From Haemophilus seminalis (GTDB lineage: Bacteria > Pseudomonadota > Gammaproteobacteria > Enterobacterales > Pasteurellaceae), in NCBI RefSeq assembly GCF_006384255.1, contig NZ_VCED01000001.1, positions 248,001 through 312,000 of the forward strand: a stretch of DNA of 64,000 nucleotides. The letters run 5' to 3'. Positions within the stretch are counted from its first letter, which is position 1. Each line of letters starts with the position of its first letter. A program made the position numbers and the translations under genes. Below the pieces are notes generated by a model. The model saw only the letters and a list, made by a program, of their open reading frames with translations. It was not told the origin of the DNA and ran no database searches. Below are positions 12,273-22,294 of the stretch, in pieces.

Positions 12273-12309
12273 AGTGAAGTTCACTTTGTCTATTTAAAAG
12301 AGAGTAATT

Positions 12310-12657
12310 ATGGAAAATGTAAATAAGCAATCTTTCCAGGATGTGTTGGAGTATGTCCGAATGTATCGTTTAAAGAATAAGATTAAACGTGATATGGAAG
12401 ACAACAACCGTAAAATTCGTGATAACCAAAAACGAGTATTATTGTTAGATAATTTGAATCAATATATTCGTGACGATATGAGCATTGAAGAAGTGCGCGG
12501 AATTATTGAAAGTATGCGAGATGATTATGAAGGACGAGTGGATGATTACACTATTCGTAATGCAGAGCTTTCAAAGCAGCGTAGAGAAACAAGTGCTAAG
12601 ATGAAAGAACAGAAAAAAGCACATGCTGAATTGATGAAATCAGGTGGAATCGCTTAA
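12310..12657 (+). CDS. yeeX: DUF496 (YeeX) family protein
   Basis: Encodes 115 residues, highly charged and almost wholly helical, likely coiled coil. It matches E. coli YeeX closely (SFQDVLE near the N-terminus, then [23 protein letters not shown] and RNAELSK). Function is not established for the family. Monocistronic with its own promoter and terminator. Confidence 0.88.
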   Translation: MENVNKQSFQDVLEYVRMYRLKNKIKRDMEDNNRKIRDNQKRVLLLDNLNQYIRDDMSIEEVRGIIESMRDDYEGRVDDYTIRNAELSKQRRETSAKMKEQKKAHAELMKSGGIA

Positions 12658-12660
12658 ATG

Positions 12661-12697
12661 ATAAACCGATTCTGAATAAGAATCGGTTTATTTTTTT
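12661..12697. terminator. terminator between yeeX and yjdM
   Basis: Stem ATAAACCGATTCT (12661-12673) with AGAATCGGTTTA (12679-12690), then seven T. It also closes the convergent yjdM. Confidence 0.92.
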
Positions 12698-12698
12698 A

Positions 12699-13025
12699 TT
12701 AAGCTTTTTTCAAAAACTCAGATTTAAGCATAATTTTGCCACAATCTACGTTGTGATCACCATTAACTAGGCGAATATTTTTGAATTTTGTTCCTTTTTT
12801 CAATACTTCTGATGAGCCTTTTAATTTTAGATCTTTAATGAGTAGCACATCATCACCATCGGTAAGTAAATTACCATTACTATCTTTGACGATGAGTTGA
12901 TCATCATCAGTTTCAATTTGTTCATTATTATTCCATTCATTACCACAATCAGGGCACACAAAATTAACCGTGTCGTGATAAACGTATTCACTTTGGCATT
13001 TTGGACAAGCAGGCATTTGATCCAT
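12699..13025 (-). CDS. yjdM: YjdM (PhnA-type) zinc-ribbon protein
   Basis: Encodes 108 residues. An N-terminal zinc ribbon ([12 protein letters not shown], then CPDCGNEW) is followed by a small beta domain ending [15 protein letters not shown]. This is the protein once called alkylphosphonate uptake protein PhnA; a phosphonate role is not supported. I chose the ATG at 13025 because AAGGA lies 8 bases upstream and the zinc ribbon then starts at residue 7; in-frame starts up to 13073 extend upstream without support. Confidence 0.85.
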   Translation of the reverse strand: MDQMPACPKCQSEYVYHDTVNFVCPDCGNEWNNNEQIETDDDQLIVKDSNGNLLTDGDDVLLIKDLKLKGSSEVLKKGTKFKNIRLVNGDHNVDCGKIMLKSEFLKKA

Positions 13026-13139
13026 TGGGTTTTCCTTCTTGGTTAGCATATAATAGGGGCGCGAGTATAGCAAAAAATGTCAAGTTCGCCAAAATAAACA
13101 AAGGTGGGCTTTTTTTCGATAAAATTTTGGAGAAATTAC

Positions 13140-13697
13140 GTGAAAAAAAATTTTTTAGTGCTGGGATTGGGGGGAGCGATGTTGAGCAGTTCTACGTTTG
13201 CACATAATTTACAAATAGATCAATTGTTACCTGCTGTGAAAGTATCTGATTATGGGGAAATTGTATTAAATGGAAAGGATATTGCATTCCAATCTTGGAC
13301 ATCTTCTACGCTACCAGGAAAAGTGAGAATCGTGCATCATTTAGCGGGAAGAACTTCAGCAAAAGAGAAAAATCAAGCAATGATTGATGCAATTAAGGCG
13401 TCACATTTTAATCCTGCAAAATATCAAACCACAACAATTATTAATGCTGATGATGCTATTGTTGGTACAGGAATGTTTGTGAAAAGTAGTGCGGAGAAAG
13501 GCAAGGTTGAGAATCCACATAGCCAAGTCGTGTTAGATGATAAAAGTGCGGTAAAAAATGCATGGGCTTTAAATGCCAAAGAAAGTGCGATTATCGTATT
13601 AGATAAAAATGGTAAAGTAAAATTTGTAAAGGAAGGCCAGTTGTCTGCCTCTGATATTCAGACAGTGCTTTCATTAGTAAGAGAATTTACTCATTAA
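13140..13697 (+). CDS. ytfJ: YtfJ-family periplasmic protein
   Basis: Encodes 185 residues from the GTG at 13140, preceded by GGAGAAATTAC; this gives a clean signal peptide (MKKNFLVLGLGGAM..., cleavage near SSSTFA). An in-frame ATG at 13104 would put 12 extra residues before the signal. Mature protein has the thioredoxin-like fold expected of YtfJ but no CXXC. Function unknown. An uptake signal at 13544 encodes KSAVK. Confidence 0.8.
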   Translation: MKKNFLVLGLGGAMLSSSTFAHNLQIDQLLPAVKVSDYGEIVLNGKDIAFQSWTSSTLPGKVRIVHHLAGRTSAKEKNQAMIDAIKASHFNPAKYQTTTIINADDAIVGTGMFVKSSAEKGKVENPHSQVVLDDKSAVKNAWALNAKESAIIVLDKNGKVKFVKEGQLSASDIQTVLSLVREFTH

Positions 13698-13700
13698 TGA

Positions 13701-13727
13701 TAAAGGCGGAAAAAATCCGCCTTTATT
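13701..13727. terminator. bidirectional terminator ytfJ/rsmC
   Basis: Stem TAAAGGCGGA (13701-13710) with TCCGCCTTTA (13716-13725), 5-base loop of A. Serves both convergent genes. Confidence 0.88.
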
Positions 13728-13731
13728 GTAG

Positions 13732-14724
13732 TTAATTTCTAACTGAATACACTTTAAATTTTCCTGTTTGAGCAACAACTTCGTAATCACCGAAATGTTG
13801 TCTAAGTAATTCGGGATAAGGCAAAAATGCATTGGCGACAATGCGTAATTCTCCACCTTGATTGAGGTGCCATTTTGCTTGCGTGATGAGTTCTGTTACT
13901 GCTCGATAGGCGGTATCAATGCCATCATGGAATGGAGGATTAGAAATGATCAAATCAAATTTTCCTTCTATATCAGAAAAGACATCACTGGCATAAACCT
14001 CGCCTTGTAATTGATTTTCATAAAGTGTTTTACGCGCTGATTCCAATGCCATTGCATGAATATCAGTCATGGTAATTTGTGCGTTAGGAGCGCGTTTTTT
14101 TATCATAGAGCCAATTACTCCCGCCCCACAGCCAAGATCGAGCACTTTTCCTTTTATTTTATTATCAATAGTTGAAAGTAACAGTTCTGTGCCCGTATCT
14201 AATTCCGCCGCACTAAATACCCCAGGTAAACTATATATAGTTAAGTCTTGTAGCGTAGAATGTTGATAGGTTTTCCAGAAATTTTTAAGTTCAAAGTGCG
14301 GTTTGTTTTGTAGTGAAAAATGATATAAACCGCAACGACGAGCAGAGTCAATTTTTGCTATTTCACCATAAGGTTCTAATGTTTTTTCTACTGAACGCAC
14401 GCCACAACGGTTTTCTCCAATAATTAATATTTCTTGGCCAATAGGTGCTTGAGCGAATAGTTGAAGGAGTTGGAAATTGACTTCTTGTTTGTTTTTAGTC
14501 CAATAATAAACGATTAAATTAGCTTTACCTTGAAATTCAACGGAAAAATTGACCGCACTTTGCGTTCTTGCATAGTCAAAATAGCAACTCCAAATTTGGA
14601 TTGATGGGCATTTAGAGACTAATGTTTGAGGAAAATTATCAGAGATACCTCCAGCAAATAATACTGATTTACCATCAAAAAATGAAAGATGTCGTTCTAA
14701 AACTTGGCTCTCTAGAGAAATCAC
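13732..14724 (-). CDS. rsmC: 16S rRNA G1207 N2-methyltransferase RsmC
   Basis: Encodes 330 residues, with the duplicated methyltransferase layout of RsmC: an N-terminal degenerate domain and a C-terminal active one. The active domain has KVLDLGCGAGVIGSMIKKRA for SAM and the catalytic IISNPPFHDG. It methylates G1207 in helix 34 of 16S rRNA. Two uptake signals lie in the N-terminal half (14294, 14552). Divergent from the following lipoprotein gene. Confidence 0.94.
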   Translation of the reverse strand: MISLESQVLERHLSFFDGKSVLFAGGISDNFPQTLVSKCPSIQIWSCYFDYARTQSAVNFSVEFQGKANLIVYYWTKNKQEVNFQLLQLFAQAPIGQEILIIGENRCGVRSVEKTLEPYGEIAKIDSARRCGLYHFSLQNKPHFELKNFWKTYQHSTLQDLTIYSLPGVFSAAELDTGTELLLSTIDNKIKGKVLDLGCGAGVIGSMIKKRAPNAQITMTDIHAMALESARKTLYENQLQGEVYASDVFSDIEGKFDLIISNPPFHDGIDTAYRAVTELITQAKWHLNQGGELRIVANAFLPYPELLRQHFGDYEVVAQTGKFKVYSVRN

Positions 14725-14818
14725 GCTTTGAATCCTGTGGGTTATTAGTTAAAATTACGCGCTATTTTAGCAAAATTATTAATAAAAATTGATTAAAACT
14801 ATTTTAGGAAAATCCTTT

Positions 14819-15406
14819 ATGAAAAAAATTCTCTCTGCAGCTTTAATGGCAACGTTACTATCTGGATGTCAAGTTCTTGACCTTGTTCAAGGTACGCCTC
14901 AAAAGGCATCTAAAGTATCAAAGCCAGTATTAACACCAGTACAAACTGAAGTATTACAAAAGTTAGATGCTCAGTTTCAGCGTATTTCAGCTAAAGGTAT
15001 CGAAATTGAATTCAATGGTGAGAAATATGTGAAACAAACACAAGCGGTAAAAGGTGACGATCCTCGTTTTGTGAGTCTAGCATTAAGTAAAAATAGTGAG
15101 GCACGTAAAGCCGTGTTAAGTGATACATTCTATTTAACTGATGTTTCTCATGAGAAAGCTATTACGGAACGTTATTTTGCCAAAAATAAAGAGACTTGCC
15201 AGTTACAGGCTGTGAAATCAGATATTCATGATTATTATGCTTGTGCCAGTGATAAATTTAAACGTTATGTTGCTTTAGTACATAAAGATAAAAATATTAT
15301 TGCTTATCGTAGTTATACCTCATATCAAGTAGAGCCTACACAGGCTGAAGAACGTGCGATTATTAAGGCATTAGTTGATTATCCATTTGATAGTATTGTT
15401 CGTTAA
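14819..15406 (+). CDS. putative small lipoprotein, function unknown
   Basis: Encodes 195 residues. The N-terminus MKKILSAALMATLLSGCQVL has a lipobox LSGC with Cys17 as lipid site; residue +2 is Gln, compatible with outer membrane sorting. AGGA precedes the ATG at 14819; an in-frame Met 10 codons earlier lacks a ribosome site. Two further Cys in the mature part (TCQLQAV and YYACASD) could form a disulfide. I do not recognise the family. The stop is 1 base from the start of holD, so it is probably co-transcribed with holD-rimI. Confidence 0.75.
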   Translation: MKKILSAALMATLLSGCQVLDLVQGTPQKASKVSKPVLTPVQTEVLQKLDAQFQRISAKGIEIEFNGEKYVKQTQAVKGDDPRFVSLALSKNSEARKAVLSDTFYLTDVSHEKAITERYFAKNKETCQLQAVKSDIHDYYACASDKFKRYVALVHKDKNIIAYRSYTSYQVEPTQAEERAIIKALVDYPFDSIVR

Positions 15407-15407
15407 T

Positions 15408-15812
15408 ATGAATAGACGCGATCTTCTTTTACAAGAAATGGGCATTTCTCAGTGGACATTATATCGTCCAGAGGTGCTACAAGGTTCAGTAGGAATTAGT
15501 GTTGCTGAGAATATTCGCTTTATCACTGTTTCTGATGAAAATATAAGTGGCTCGCCTTTGTTGGCGGATGTACTACTCAGCCTTGATCTTAAAAAAGAAG
15601 ATTGCTTATGTTTGAATTACGATCAAATCCAGCATATCGAATGTAAGCGGCCTATTCATTATTGGTTATTATCAGAAAATATCGGTCAAATTGACCGCAC
15701 TTTATCATTTTGCATGCCGGCTGAGCGCGTTTATCGTTCGCCAAGTTGGCAACAATTTCAATCTAATCACCAAGCCAAACGAGAGTTGTGGCAACAAATT
15801 CAGCAGCCTTAA
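15408..15812 (+). CDS. holD: DNA polymerase III psi subunit
   Basis: Encodes 134 residues starting MNRRDLLLQEMGISQWTLYRP, the HolD N-terminus that binds the chi subunit. Psi links chi and SSB to the clamp loader. The ATG at 15408 follows directly on the lipoprotein stop; an earlier in-frame ATG lies inside that gene. The uptake signal at 15694 encodes DRTLS. rimI follows after 2 bases, the usual holD-rimI pairing. Confidence 0.9.
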   Translation: MNRRDLLLQEMGISQWTLYRPEVLQGSVGISVAENIRFITVSDENISGSPLLADVLLSLDLKKEDCLCLNYDQIQHIECKRPIHYWLLSENIGQIDRTLSFCMPAERVYRSPSWQQFQSNHQAKRELWQQIQQP

Positions 15813-15814
15813 TT

Positions 15815-16255
15815 ATGTCTATTATTTCTCAAATTGAAGTCAGTGATTTCGACCGATTATATGAAATCGAGCAGCAAGCACATCTGGTTCCTTGGTCATT
15901 TGGTACGTTAAAAAATAATCAAGGGGAGCGTTATCTCAATTTAAAATTAATTGAGAATAATCAGATTATCGGTTTTGTTATTTGTCAAACAGTATTGGAT
16001 GAAGCGACTTTGTTTAATATTGCTATTGTACCGTCTCATCAAGGTAATGGATTGGGGAAATTATTGTTGAATGAGTTAATCGCTCGGTTGAAAGAAAAAG
16101 GTGTACAGACCTTATGGCTAGAAGTCAGAGAGTCTAACCCCGCTCGTTTCTTGTATGAAAAAATTGGTTTTAATGAAGTCGATATTCGAAAAAATTATTA
16201 TCCGAAACCCAGTGGTGGACGAGAAAATTCCTTAGTGATGGCCCGTTATTTATAG
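15815..16255 (+). CDS. rimI: ribosomal protein bS18 N-acetyltransferase RimI
   Basis: Encodes 146 residues with one GNAT domain: the acetyl-CoA loop is VPSHQGNGLGKLLLNELI, followed by WLEVRESNPARFLYEKIGF, the RimI signature, and RKNYYPKPSGGRENSLVMARYL at the end. It acetylates the N-terminal Ala of ribosomal protein S18. The ATG at 15815 lies 2 bases after holD; the longer frame from 15788 would overlap holD. Confidence 0.93.
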   Translation: MSIISQIEVSDFDRLYEIEQQAHLVPWSFGTLKNNQGERYLNLKLIENNQIIGFVICQTVLDEATLFNIAIVPSHQGNGLGKLLLNELIARLKEKGVQTLWLEVRESNPARFLYEKIGFNEVDIRKNYYPKPSGGRENSLVMARYL

Positions 16256-16264
16256 ATACAAATG

Positions 16265-16299
16265 ATATAGCCTAGGATGTTGTCCTAGGCTATATTTTT
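16265..16299. terminator. bidirectional terminator rimI/fdhE
   Basis: Perfect 13-bp stem: ATATAGCCTAGGA (16265-16277), loop TGTTG, TCCTAGGCTATAT (16283-16295), then T run. Confidence 0.93.
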
Positions 16300-17206
16300 A
16301 TGCGTTTTCTGCAGGAAAAACAAAGGGATTTAATCCGCTGCGTGCGAAACCTTTTTCTTCCATTTCAATATCTAAGAAAATAGAAGCCAAATCGTCGGCT
16401 ACTGGTTCTACATGAGGATCTTTTTCTTGGAACATGATTTTCAAGTAACTTTCACAGCCGCCACAGGTTTCGGCACGAATAAGTGCGAGCTCTTCATTTA
16501 ATGACCACATTTCGAGTTTGTCGTGGCCATTACAGTTGGTGCATTGTGCGCGTACTAAATTCCATTCACTTTCACATAAATTACAATGTAAGTAACGTAA
16601 ACCTTGTGATGTACCAATTTGTACAATACTCGCGACAGGTAATGAGCCACAAACAGGGCAGTGATGGAGATTTTCAGTATTTTCCAGTTGACTATTATGT
16701 GGAATTTGTTGAGTGAGTTGTAACCAATAGAGGGACAGGGCCGCCCAAATGAAAATAGACTTATCGCTACTTACTAAGTTAAATTCTTGAGTAAGAAGTT
16801 TAGTTGCCATATCTTCTAATTCTGAAGATGATGCTTTTTCAAGCTGTTCAATGGTTGCTAATACTTGTTCATTAGCTTTAGGTTTTATTTCGTGAATAAT
16901 TTCTGCAAGATATTCTCTCCAAATATTATTTCGTTGAAAAGTTTTTGCATTTAAGGGCTCAATTTCATTTAACTGTTTAAATGGATGAGCAGGTAAAGGA
17001 TTTTTTTCTAATGTAGAAAGTTGGCTTTCCACAATATCTGCAGCAAAATTTAAGTAATCGCTTAGTGGATGATCTTTCGCTAAATCACGCAGACGTTTTG
17101 CACGACGCTGGTAAAGGTTTTTAGGATTCGCAAATAAAACAGGTGGAACATCATAAGCGTTCTTTTTTTGTTTAATTTCGTCCTCTGAAAGAATTTTAAT
17201 GCTCAT
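16298..17206 (-). CDS. fdhE: formate dehydrogenase accessory protein FdhE
   Basis: Encodes 302 residues. A helical N-terminal half is followed by two rubredoxin-like metal sites with [20 protein letters not shown] and CGGCESY. FdhE is needed for assembly or redox activation of respiratory formate dehydrogenase in E. coli. It is last in the fdxG-fdxH-fdnI-fdhE order, separated from fdnI by an inverted uptake-signal hairpin that may lower its expression (inference). Confidence 0.93.
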   Translation of the reverse strand: MSIKILSEDEIKQKKNAYDVPPVLFANPKNLYQRRAKRLRDLAKDHPLSDYLNFAADIVESQLSTLEKNPLPAHPFKQLNEIEPLNAKTFQRNNIWREYLAEIIHEIKPKANEQVLATIEQLEKASSSELEDMATKLLTQEFNLVSSDKSIFIWAALSLYWLQLTQQIPHNSQLENTENLHHCPVCGSLPVASIVQIGTSQGLRYLHCNLCESEWNLVRAQCTNCNGHDKLEMWSLNEELALIRAETCGGCESYLKIMFQEKDPHVEPVADDLASIFLDIEMEEKGFARSGLNPFVFPAENA

Positions 17207-17230
17207 AAGATACTCTTGATTGTCACTAAT

Positions 17231-17260
17231 AAAAAGTGCGGTTATTTAACCGCACTTTTT
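17231..17260 (-). terminator. inverted uptake-signal hairpin between fdnI and fdhE
   Basis: Two exact uptake signals face each other: AAGTGCGGT at 17234-17242 and ACCGCACTT at 17249-17257, in a longer stem AAAAAGTGCGGTT/AACCGCACTTTTT. Inside the operon it would act as a partial terminator or attenuator. Confidence 0.85.
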
Positions 17261-17272
17261 CATACTAGGGGG

Positions 17273-17989
17273 TTATTTTCCAAAGCCTTTAAATAATACT
17301 TTGGTTTTCCCACCTTTGTCATTTTTTTCGTTAATAAGGTCATTCTCTAGTGCTTCTAACACCTCTTCACGATACCATTTTGGATGGTGTTTTTTCGCCC
17401 AGCGAACAGTTACCCATCCTTCAACAATACCACGAATAGAGCCCTTGATCCAAAATGCCATATACATATGTACTAGGATGCCAGTGAATAGCATGAAAGC
17501 ACTTAATGAGTGAAGCAAAATTGCAATACGCAATACTGGAATTGAGAAGTAATGTGAGAAGTATTGGCGCCACATAATGATGCCTGTTACTAATAATGTC
17601 ACCATAGCTAAATTTAATGTCCAAAATAACATTTTTTGGCCAAAGTTATATTTACCATTATCAGCTACAGCATGCTCGTTACCTTTTAATACTTCTAATA
17701 TGCCTTTTGCCCAGCGAATATCATTTTTTTCTGGAATATTGTGATCCCAGTATAATAAAGCTAAGTAAATAAAAGCAAAGAACATTAATATCCCCGTGAA
17801 CGGGTGAACTGCACGTGCAATTTGTGGTGTTCCCAAAATTTCTGTTAACCACGCAAAATCTGGGAAGAAAAAGGCAACCCCAGTGAACATTGTCATAAAA
17901 AAGCAAATTACCAACATCCAGTGGCTGATACGCGCAGGCGTTCTATGGCGGATAACGCGAGTATCGTTGCTAATTTCAATTTTACTCAT
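17273..17989 (-). CDS. fdnI: formate dehydrogenase cytochrome b556 subunit
   Basis: Encodes 238 residues with four predicted membrane helices and His residues in [20 protein letters not shown] and [11 protein letters not shown] placed to bind two hemes b. It anchors the dehydrogenase and passes electrons to quinone. I chose the ATG at 17989 because AGGGGGA lies just upstream; it overlaps the end of fdxH by 8 bp. A start at 18046 would sit deeper in fdxH. Confidence 0.92.
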   Translation of the reverse strand: MSKIEISNDTRVIRHRTPARISHWMLVICFFMTMFTGVAFFFPDFAWLTEILGTPQIARAVHPFTGILMFFAFIYLALLYWDHNIPEKNDIRWAKGILEVLKGNEHAVADNGKYNFGQKMLFWTLNLAMVTLLVTGIIMWRQYFSHYFSIPVLRIAILLHSLSAFMLFTGILVHMYMAFWIKGSIRGIVEGWVTVRWAKKHHPKWYREEVLEALENDLINEKNDKGGKTKVLFKGFGK

Positions 17990-18920
17990 GGTTTTCCCCC
18001 TTAGTTGATTTTTCTTCTTCAAATTCGTGGTGATGATCTTCCACATCTTCTTCTACATTTGGACCAACAGTTAAGTAGTGTGCGATTTCTGCAAGGGCTA
18101 AACCACCCATTGCCACTGCCGCAACTGGTTTTAACACATCTTTCCATAAAGTAACGCTTGGATCAATGCTTGGGTTTTTCGGAAGGCCTGAATAAAGTTC
18201 AGGTTTATCTGCATGGTGTAATACATACATTACATGCGTACCACCAACACCTTCAGGATCGTAAAGCCCCGCATTTTCATAACCACGTGCTTTTAATTCA
18301 GCAATGCGTTGTTCTGCGTATACTTTCATTTCTTCCTTAGAACCGAAACGAATTGCACCAGTTGGACAGGTTTTCACGCAAGCAGGCTCTTGACCTACAG
18401 ATACACGATCCACGCAAAGGGTACATTTGTATACTCGATTATCTTCAGGATTCATTCGAGGAATATTGAATGGACATCCTGCGATACAATAGCCACAACC
18501 AATACATTTATCAGATTGGAAATCTACAATACCATTGGCGTATTGGATGATTGCGCCTGGTGATGGACAAGCTTTCAAACAGCCTGGTTCAGCACAGTGC
18601 ATACATCCATCTTTACGGATTAGCCATTCTAAACGATCGTTTTCCTCTACTTCGTTAAAACGCATCACAGTCCATGCTTTTGCATTGAGATCAACAGGGT
18701 TATCATAGATCCCTACACACTGAGCATTGACATCAGAGCGGATATCATTCCATTCTGAACAGCCTACCTGACAAGCTTTACAGCCAATACAGGTAGTAAC
18801 ATCGATTAATTTTGCGACTTCAACTTTATGATCTCGCGCGTGTGGTGCAGGTGTTAAGCCTGAAGTTGCGGAGATTTTAATAACGTCTTGCGTTTGAACG
18901 CCTTGAGCAGTTCCTGCCAT
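17982..18920 (-). CDS. fdxH: formate dehydrogenase iron-sulfur subunit
   Basis: Encodes 312 residues. Four [4Fe-4S] cysteine groups are visible: [42 protein letters not shown] and CTLCVDRV with [10 protein letters not shown] single C-terminal membrane helix follows, then an acidic His-rich tail. The ATG at 18920 has GGGGAGG 7 bases upstream and starts one base after the fdxG stop. Confidence 0.95.
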   Translation of the reverse strand: MAGTAQGVQTQDVIKISATSGLTPAPHARDHKVEVAKLIDVTTCIGCKACQVGCSEWNDIRSDVNAQCVGIYDNPVDLNAKAWTVMRFNEVEENDRLEWLIRKDGCMHCAEPGCLKACPSPGAIIQYANGIVDFQSDKCIGCGYCIAGCPFNIPRMNPEDNRVYKCTLCVDRVSVGQEPACVKTCPTGAIRFGSKEEMKVYAEQRIAELKARGYENAGLYDPEGVGGTHVMYVLHHADKPELYSGLPKNPSIDPSVTLWKDVLKPVAAVAMGGLALAEIAHYLTVGPNVEEDVEDHHHEFEEEKSTKGENHE

Positions 18921-18921
18921 A

Positions 18922-21900
18922 TTATGCCTCCCCAACTTTTTCAATATTCACCAAGAATGTTTTGTATTCTGGTGTTTGCGTGTTTGCCTCACCCCAAGAT
19001 GGTGTTAAGGTATTAGTAGCAAATCCACGATTACCTTTACCATTTAAGGCCTTCATATTCCAGTGAATTGGAAGACCTACATGGTGTACGGTACGTCCAT
19101 CAATTTCGAGATCTTTAAGACGTTTCGTAACCACGGCAACAGCTTTAATATAGCCACGACGAGAAGTAATTTTTACCATATCGCCTTTTTGGATGCCTTT
19201 TTCTGCTGCTAATTTTTCACCGATTTCCACAAATTGTTGTGGTTGTGCGATGATATTTAATGCAGATTGTGCAGTCCAACTATGGAAGTGTTCCGTTAAT
19301 CGGTAAGTTGTTGCCACGAATGGGAACTCTTTATTTGAACCGATAAATTCTTTATCTTCAGGATAAATACGTACTGTAGGATCACTTACCACTGCAGAGT
19401 GTAATGGGTTAGTATCTATTGGGCTTTCAACTGGCTCATAGTGTTCAGGCATTGGACCATTTGCAATTTTATCAACTGCAAATAAACGACCTACACCTTC
19501 CGCAGACATAATAAATGGTCCTGTATCAGAACCTGGTGGTTGTGTACCATAGTCTGCTACATCATGCCAGTTCCAGTTTTTACCATTCCATTTGATTAAT
19601 TGGCGGTTTTTATCCCAAGGATTACCATTGATATCTAATGATGCACGGCTATAAAGTACACGACGGTTTGCAGGCCATGCAAAGCCCCAACCAATGGTGC
19701 AACCTAGACCTGATGGGTCTGAATTATCACGATTTGCGGTTTGGTTACCTTTTTCAGTCCATTGACCAACGTACAACCAGTTACCTGATGTTGTTGTACC
19801 ATCATCACGTAAATGTGCAAATCCATTGAGTAATTGGCCTTTTTTGTACATCAAGTTACCGTTTGGATCATAAAGATCTTCAAGCGCATAACCATTTAAT
19901 TCTTTGGCTAATTCTACCGCACTTGGTGAGTGTGGTTGAGCATAGTCCCAAGTCATTGCTTCAAAGGATTCAATACCGCGACCACCTTCTTTTTGATAAA
20001 GATGATGCATTTCTTCACGAATCATAGAAAGAATTTCAACATCTGGTAATGCTTCACCTGGCTGATCGCAACCTTTCCAGTGCCATTGCGTCCAACGTCC
20101 TGAGTTTACAATTGAACCATCTTCTTCTGCGAAACAGGTTGTTGGTAGGCGGAAGACTTCAGTTTGAATTTCTGAAGAATTCACGTTGTTTGATTCACCA
20201 AAGTTTTTCCAGAATTCAGAGGATTCAGTTTGAAGCGGATCCATCACGATTAAGAATTTTAACTTACTCATTCCTGCAACAGTTTTGTTTTTGTTCGGTA
20301 ATGAGTTTAATACGTTAAAGCCTTGTAAAATCCAACCGTGTAATTTGCCGTCATTCATCAATTTAACGTGAGTAATCGGGTCATATAAGCGATCTGCTTT
20401 TGGTAAGAAATCAAAACCCCAACCATTTTCTTTAGTTGCTTTATCACCATAGAAGGTTTTCATCATACTAACAAAGAATTTTGAAGTATGACGATAATAG
20501 TTCACTTGGTTTGGAACAATATCTTTTGGTGTAATCGCGTTAATGTATTGCTCATAAGAGGTATCTTTATCGTTTGGTAAACGCATGTAACCTGGTAAAG
20601 ACATTGGCAATAGGCCCATATCTGTTGTACCTTGCACATTGGAGTGACCACGTAATGCATTAATACCACCACCAGGCATACCCATATTACCTAAAAGTAA
20701 TTGGATCATCGCCATTGAGCGAATGTTTTGTGTACCGATTGAATGCTCAGTAAAACCTAACGCATATAGATGCGTCATCGTTTTATTTGGGGCAGAGGTT
20801 TTACCAATTTCTTCACAGATTTGTAGGAAGAGTTTTTGTTTTACACCCGTGATACGTTCAACCATTTCTGGGGTATAACGTGAAACATGATCTTTTAAGA
20901 TATTAATGACACAACGAGGGTGTTGTAATGTCATATCACGTTTAGCCTGTCCGTTCTCATCAAACTGATAGTTCCATTTAGATTTATCGTAGTTACGTTT
21001 TTCTTCGTTATAACCTACAAATAAACCATCTTCAAATTTGAAACCTTCGTCAACTAAGAATGAAGCATTAGTATAGTGTTTAACGTATTCATGTTGAATT
21101 TGGTTTGTTTCCAATAAGTAATGGATAACACCCATTAAAAATGCGATATCTGAACCAGAACGAATTGGCGCATGTAAATCTGCAACAGAGGCTGTACGGT
21201 TAAAGCGTGGATCGATGACGATAAGTTTCGCACCGTTTTTCTTTGCTTCAATTGCCCAACGGAAGCCAACAGGGTGAGCTTCAGCAGGGTTACCGCCTTG
21301 AACAATGATAAGGTTGGCATTTTTAATATCAACCCAGTTATTTGTCATCGCACCGCGACCAAATGATGGAGCAAGACTTGCTACCGTTGGTCCGTGTCAA
21401 GTATTCGCTTGGTTACACATCGGTACCATACCCAACATCCGCACCCATTTATGAGTTAGTAGTGCGGCTTCGTTGCTTATGGCTGATGCAGTCATAATAC
21501 CTGTAGTTGTCCAACGGTTCACGGTTTTGCCACTTGCATCTTTTTCAACGAAGTTAGCATCACGATCGTCTTTCAGTAAGCGAGCAATTCGTTTAATTGC
21601 ATCTTGCCAAGAAATTCGTTCCCATTTATCAGAACCAGGTGCACGATATTGAGGATATAAAGAACGGCTTTCACTATTTACATAGTCTAATGCACCAGCA
21701 CCTTTAGGGCAAAGTGCACCACGACTTACTGGATGATCTGGATCACCTTCAAGGTGAAATAATTTAGAACGAGTATTTGTGCTGGTGTGGCCACTTAATG
21801 TATCAGCAGGTTTTCCAGTGCTATATAACAACATACCGCAGCTTACGGCACAATATGTACAGGTGTTACGAGATTCGAATGCGCGTAATAATTTATATTC

Positions 21901-22008
21901 ACGCGGTGCAGCCAATGCACTTGTAGGCGCAAAGCCCAACATTGCGGCTGAAGTTCCCGCCATACCACCTGCACAGACCTTAAAGAATTTTCTTCTTGAG
22001 ATCTGCAT
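18922..22008 (-). CDS. fdxG: selenocysteine formate dehydrogenase large subunit (read through UGA)
   Basis: One gene of 1028 residues interrupted by an in-frame TGA at 21397-21399 (codon 204), read as selenocysteine in CNQANT-U-HGPTVA, which binds molybdenum. Twin-arginine signal [12 protein letters not shown], then Cys residues CTYCAVSCG and GALCPKG for the N-terminal [4Fe-4S] cluster; molybdopterin-guanine dinucleotide domains follow. It oxidises formate in the periplasm, feeding electrons through FdxH and FdnI to quinone for anaerobic respiration. The ATG at 22008 has AAGGAG 5 bases upstream; a GTG two codons earlier is less likely. An ORF finder splits it into two pieces (205 and 808 residues); this is recoding, not damage. 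An uptake signal lies at 19916. Confidence 0.95.
21368..21385 (-). promoter_or_regulatory. bacterial SECIS hairpin for fdxG
   Basis: Starting 11 bases 3' of the UGA the mRNA reads GGUAGCAAGUCUUGCUCC. This folds as GG(U)AGCA, loop AGUCU, UGCUCC with a bulged U, the arrangement that SelB recognises in E. coli fdhF and fdnG. Confidence 0.85.
21397..21399 (-). other. fdxG: selenocysteine codon UGA in fdxG
   Basis: TGA in frame between NT and HGP. The same frame continues open for over 800 codons with full formate dehydrogenase homology on both sides. Confidence 0.95.
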
Positions 22009-22014
22009 AATCAC

Positions 22015-22294
22015 TCCTTTACATTAACAGTGAGCGTTAATGTGTTTTAGATTTTTAGATAGTAAAAAATTCGCTTAGATAATTTGATTGATTTCGATAA
22101 AATAGCCTTATCGAAAGGTCACATAAAAAGGCGATAGCAAGAAACACCAATTTAAGCGGGCCTAAGGATAACGATTTTTTAACCATAAATCTATAATCAA
22201 ATTACATTAGATTGCTAAAAATAAGTGATCTAGATCATAAAAATGAAACAAATTTAACAAAATTGTTACATGTATGTAATGGATATAACAAGAA
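22015..22294. promoter_or_regulatory. divergent control region fdxG / fdhD with FNR-like site
   Basis: 280 bp without a gene. TTGAT-TTCG-ATAAA at 22088-22101 matches the FNR consensus TTGAT-N4-ATCAA except for one base, in keeping with anaerobic control of fdxG. A 12-bp palindrome TGATCTAGATCA lies at 22226-22237 and another, TACATGTATGTA, near 22267. Their owners are not known to me. Confidence 0.45.

Noticed and set aside
18922-22008. fdxG as two genes or a pseudogene with a nonsense mutation
   Set aside because: The stop is TGA at the conserved selenocysteine position, followed by HGP and a SECIS hairpin, so it is recoding.
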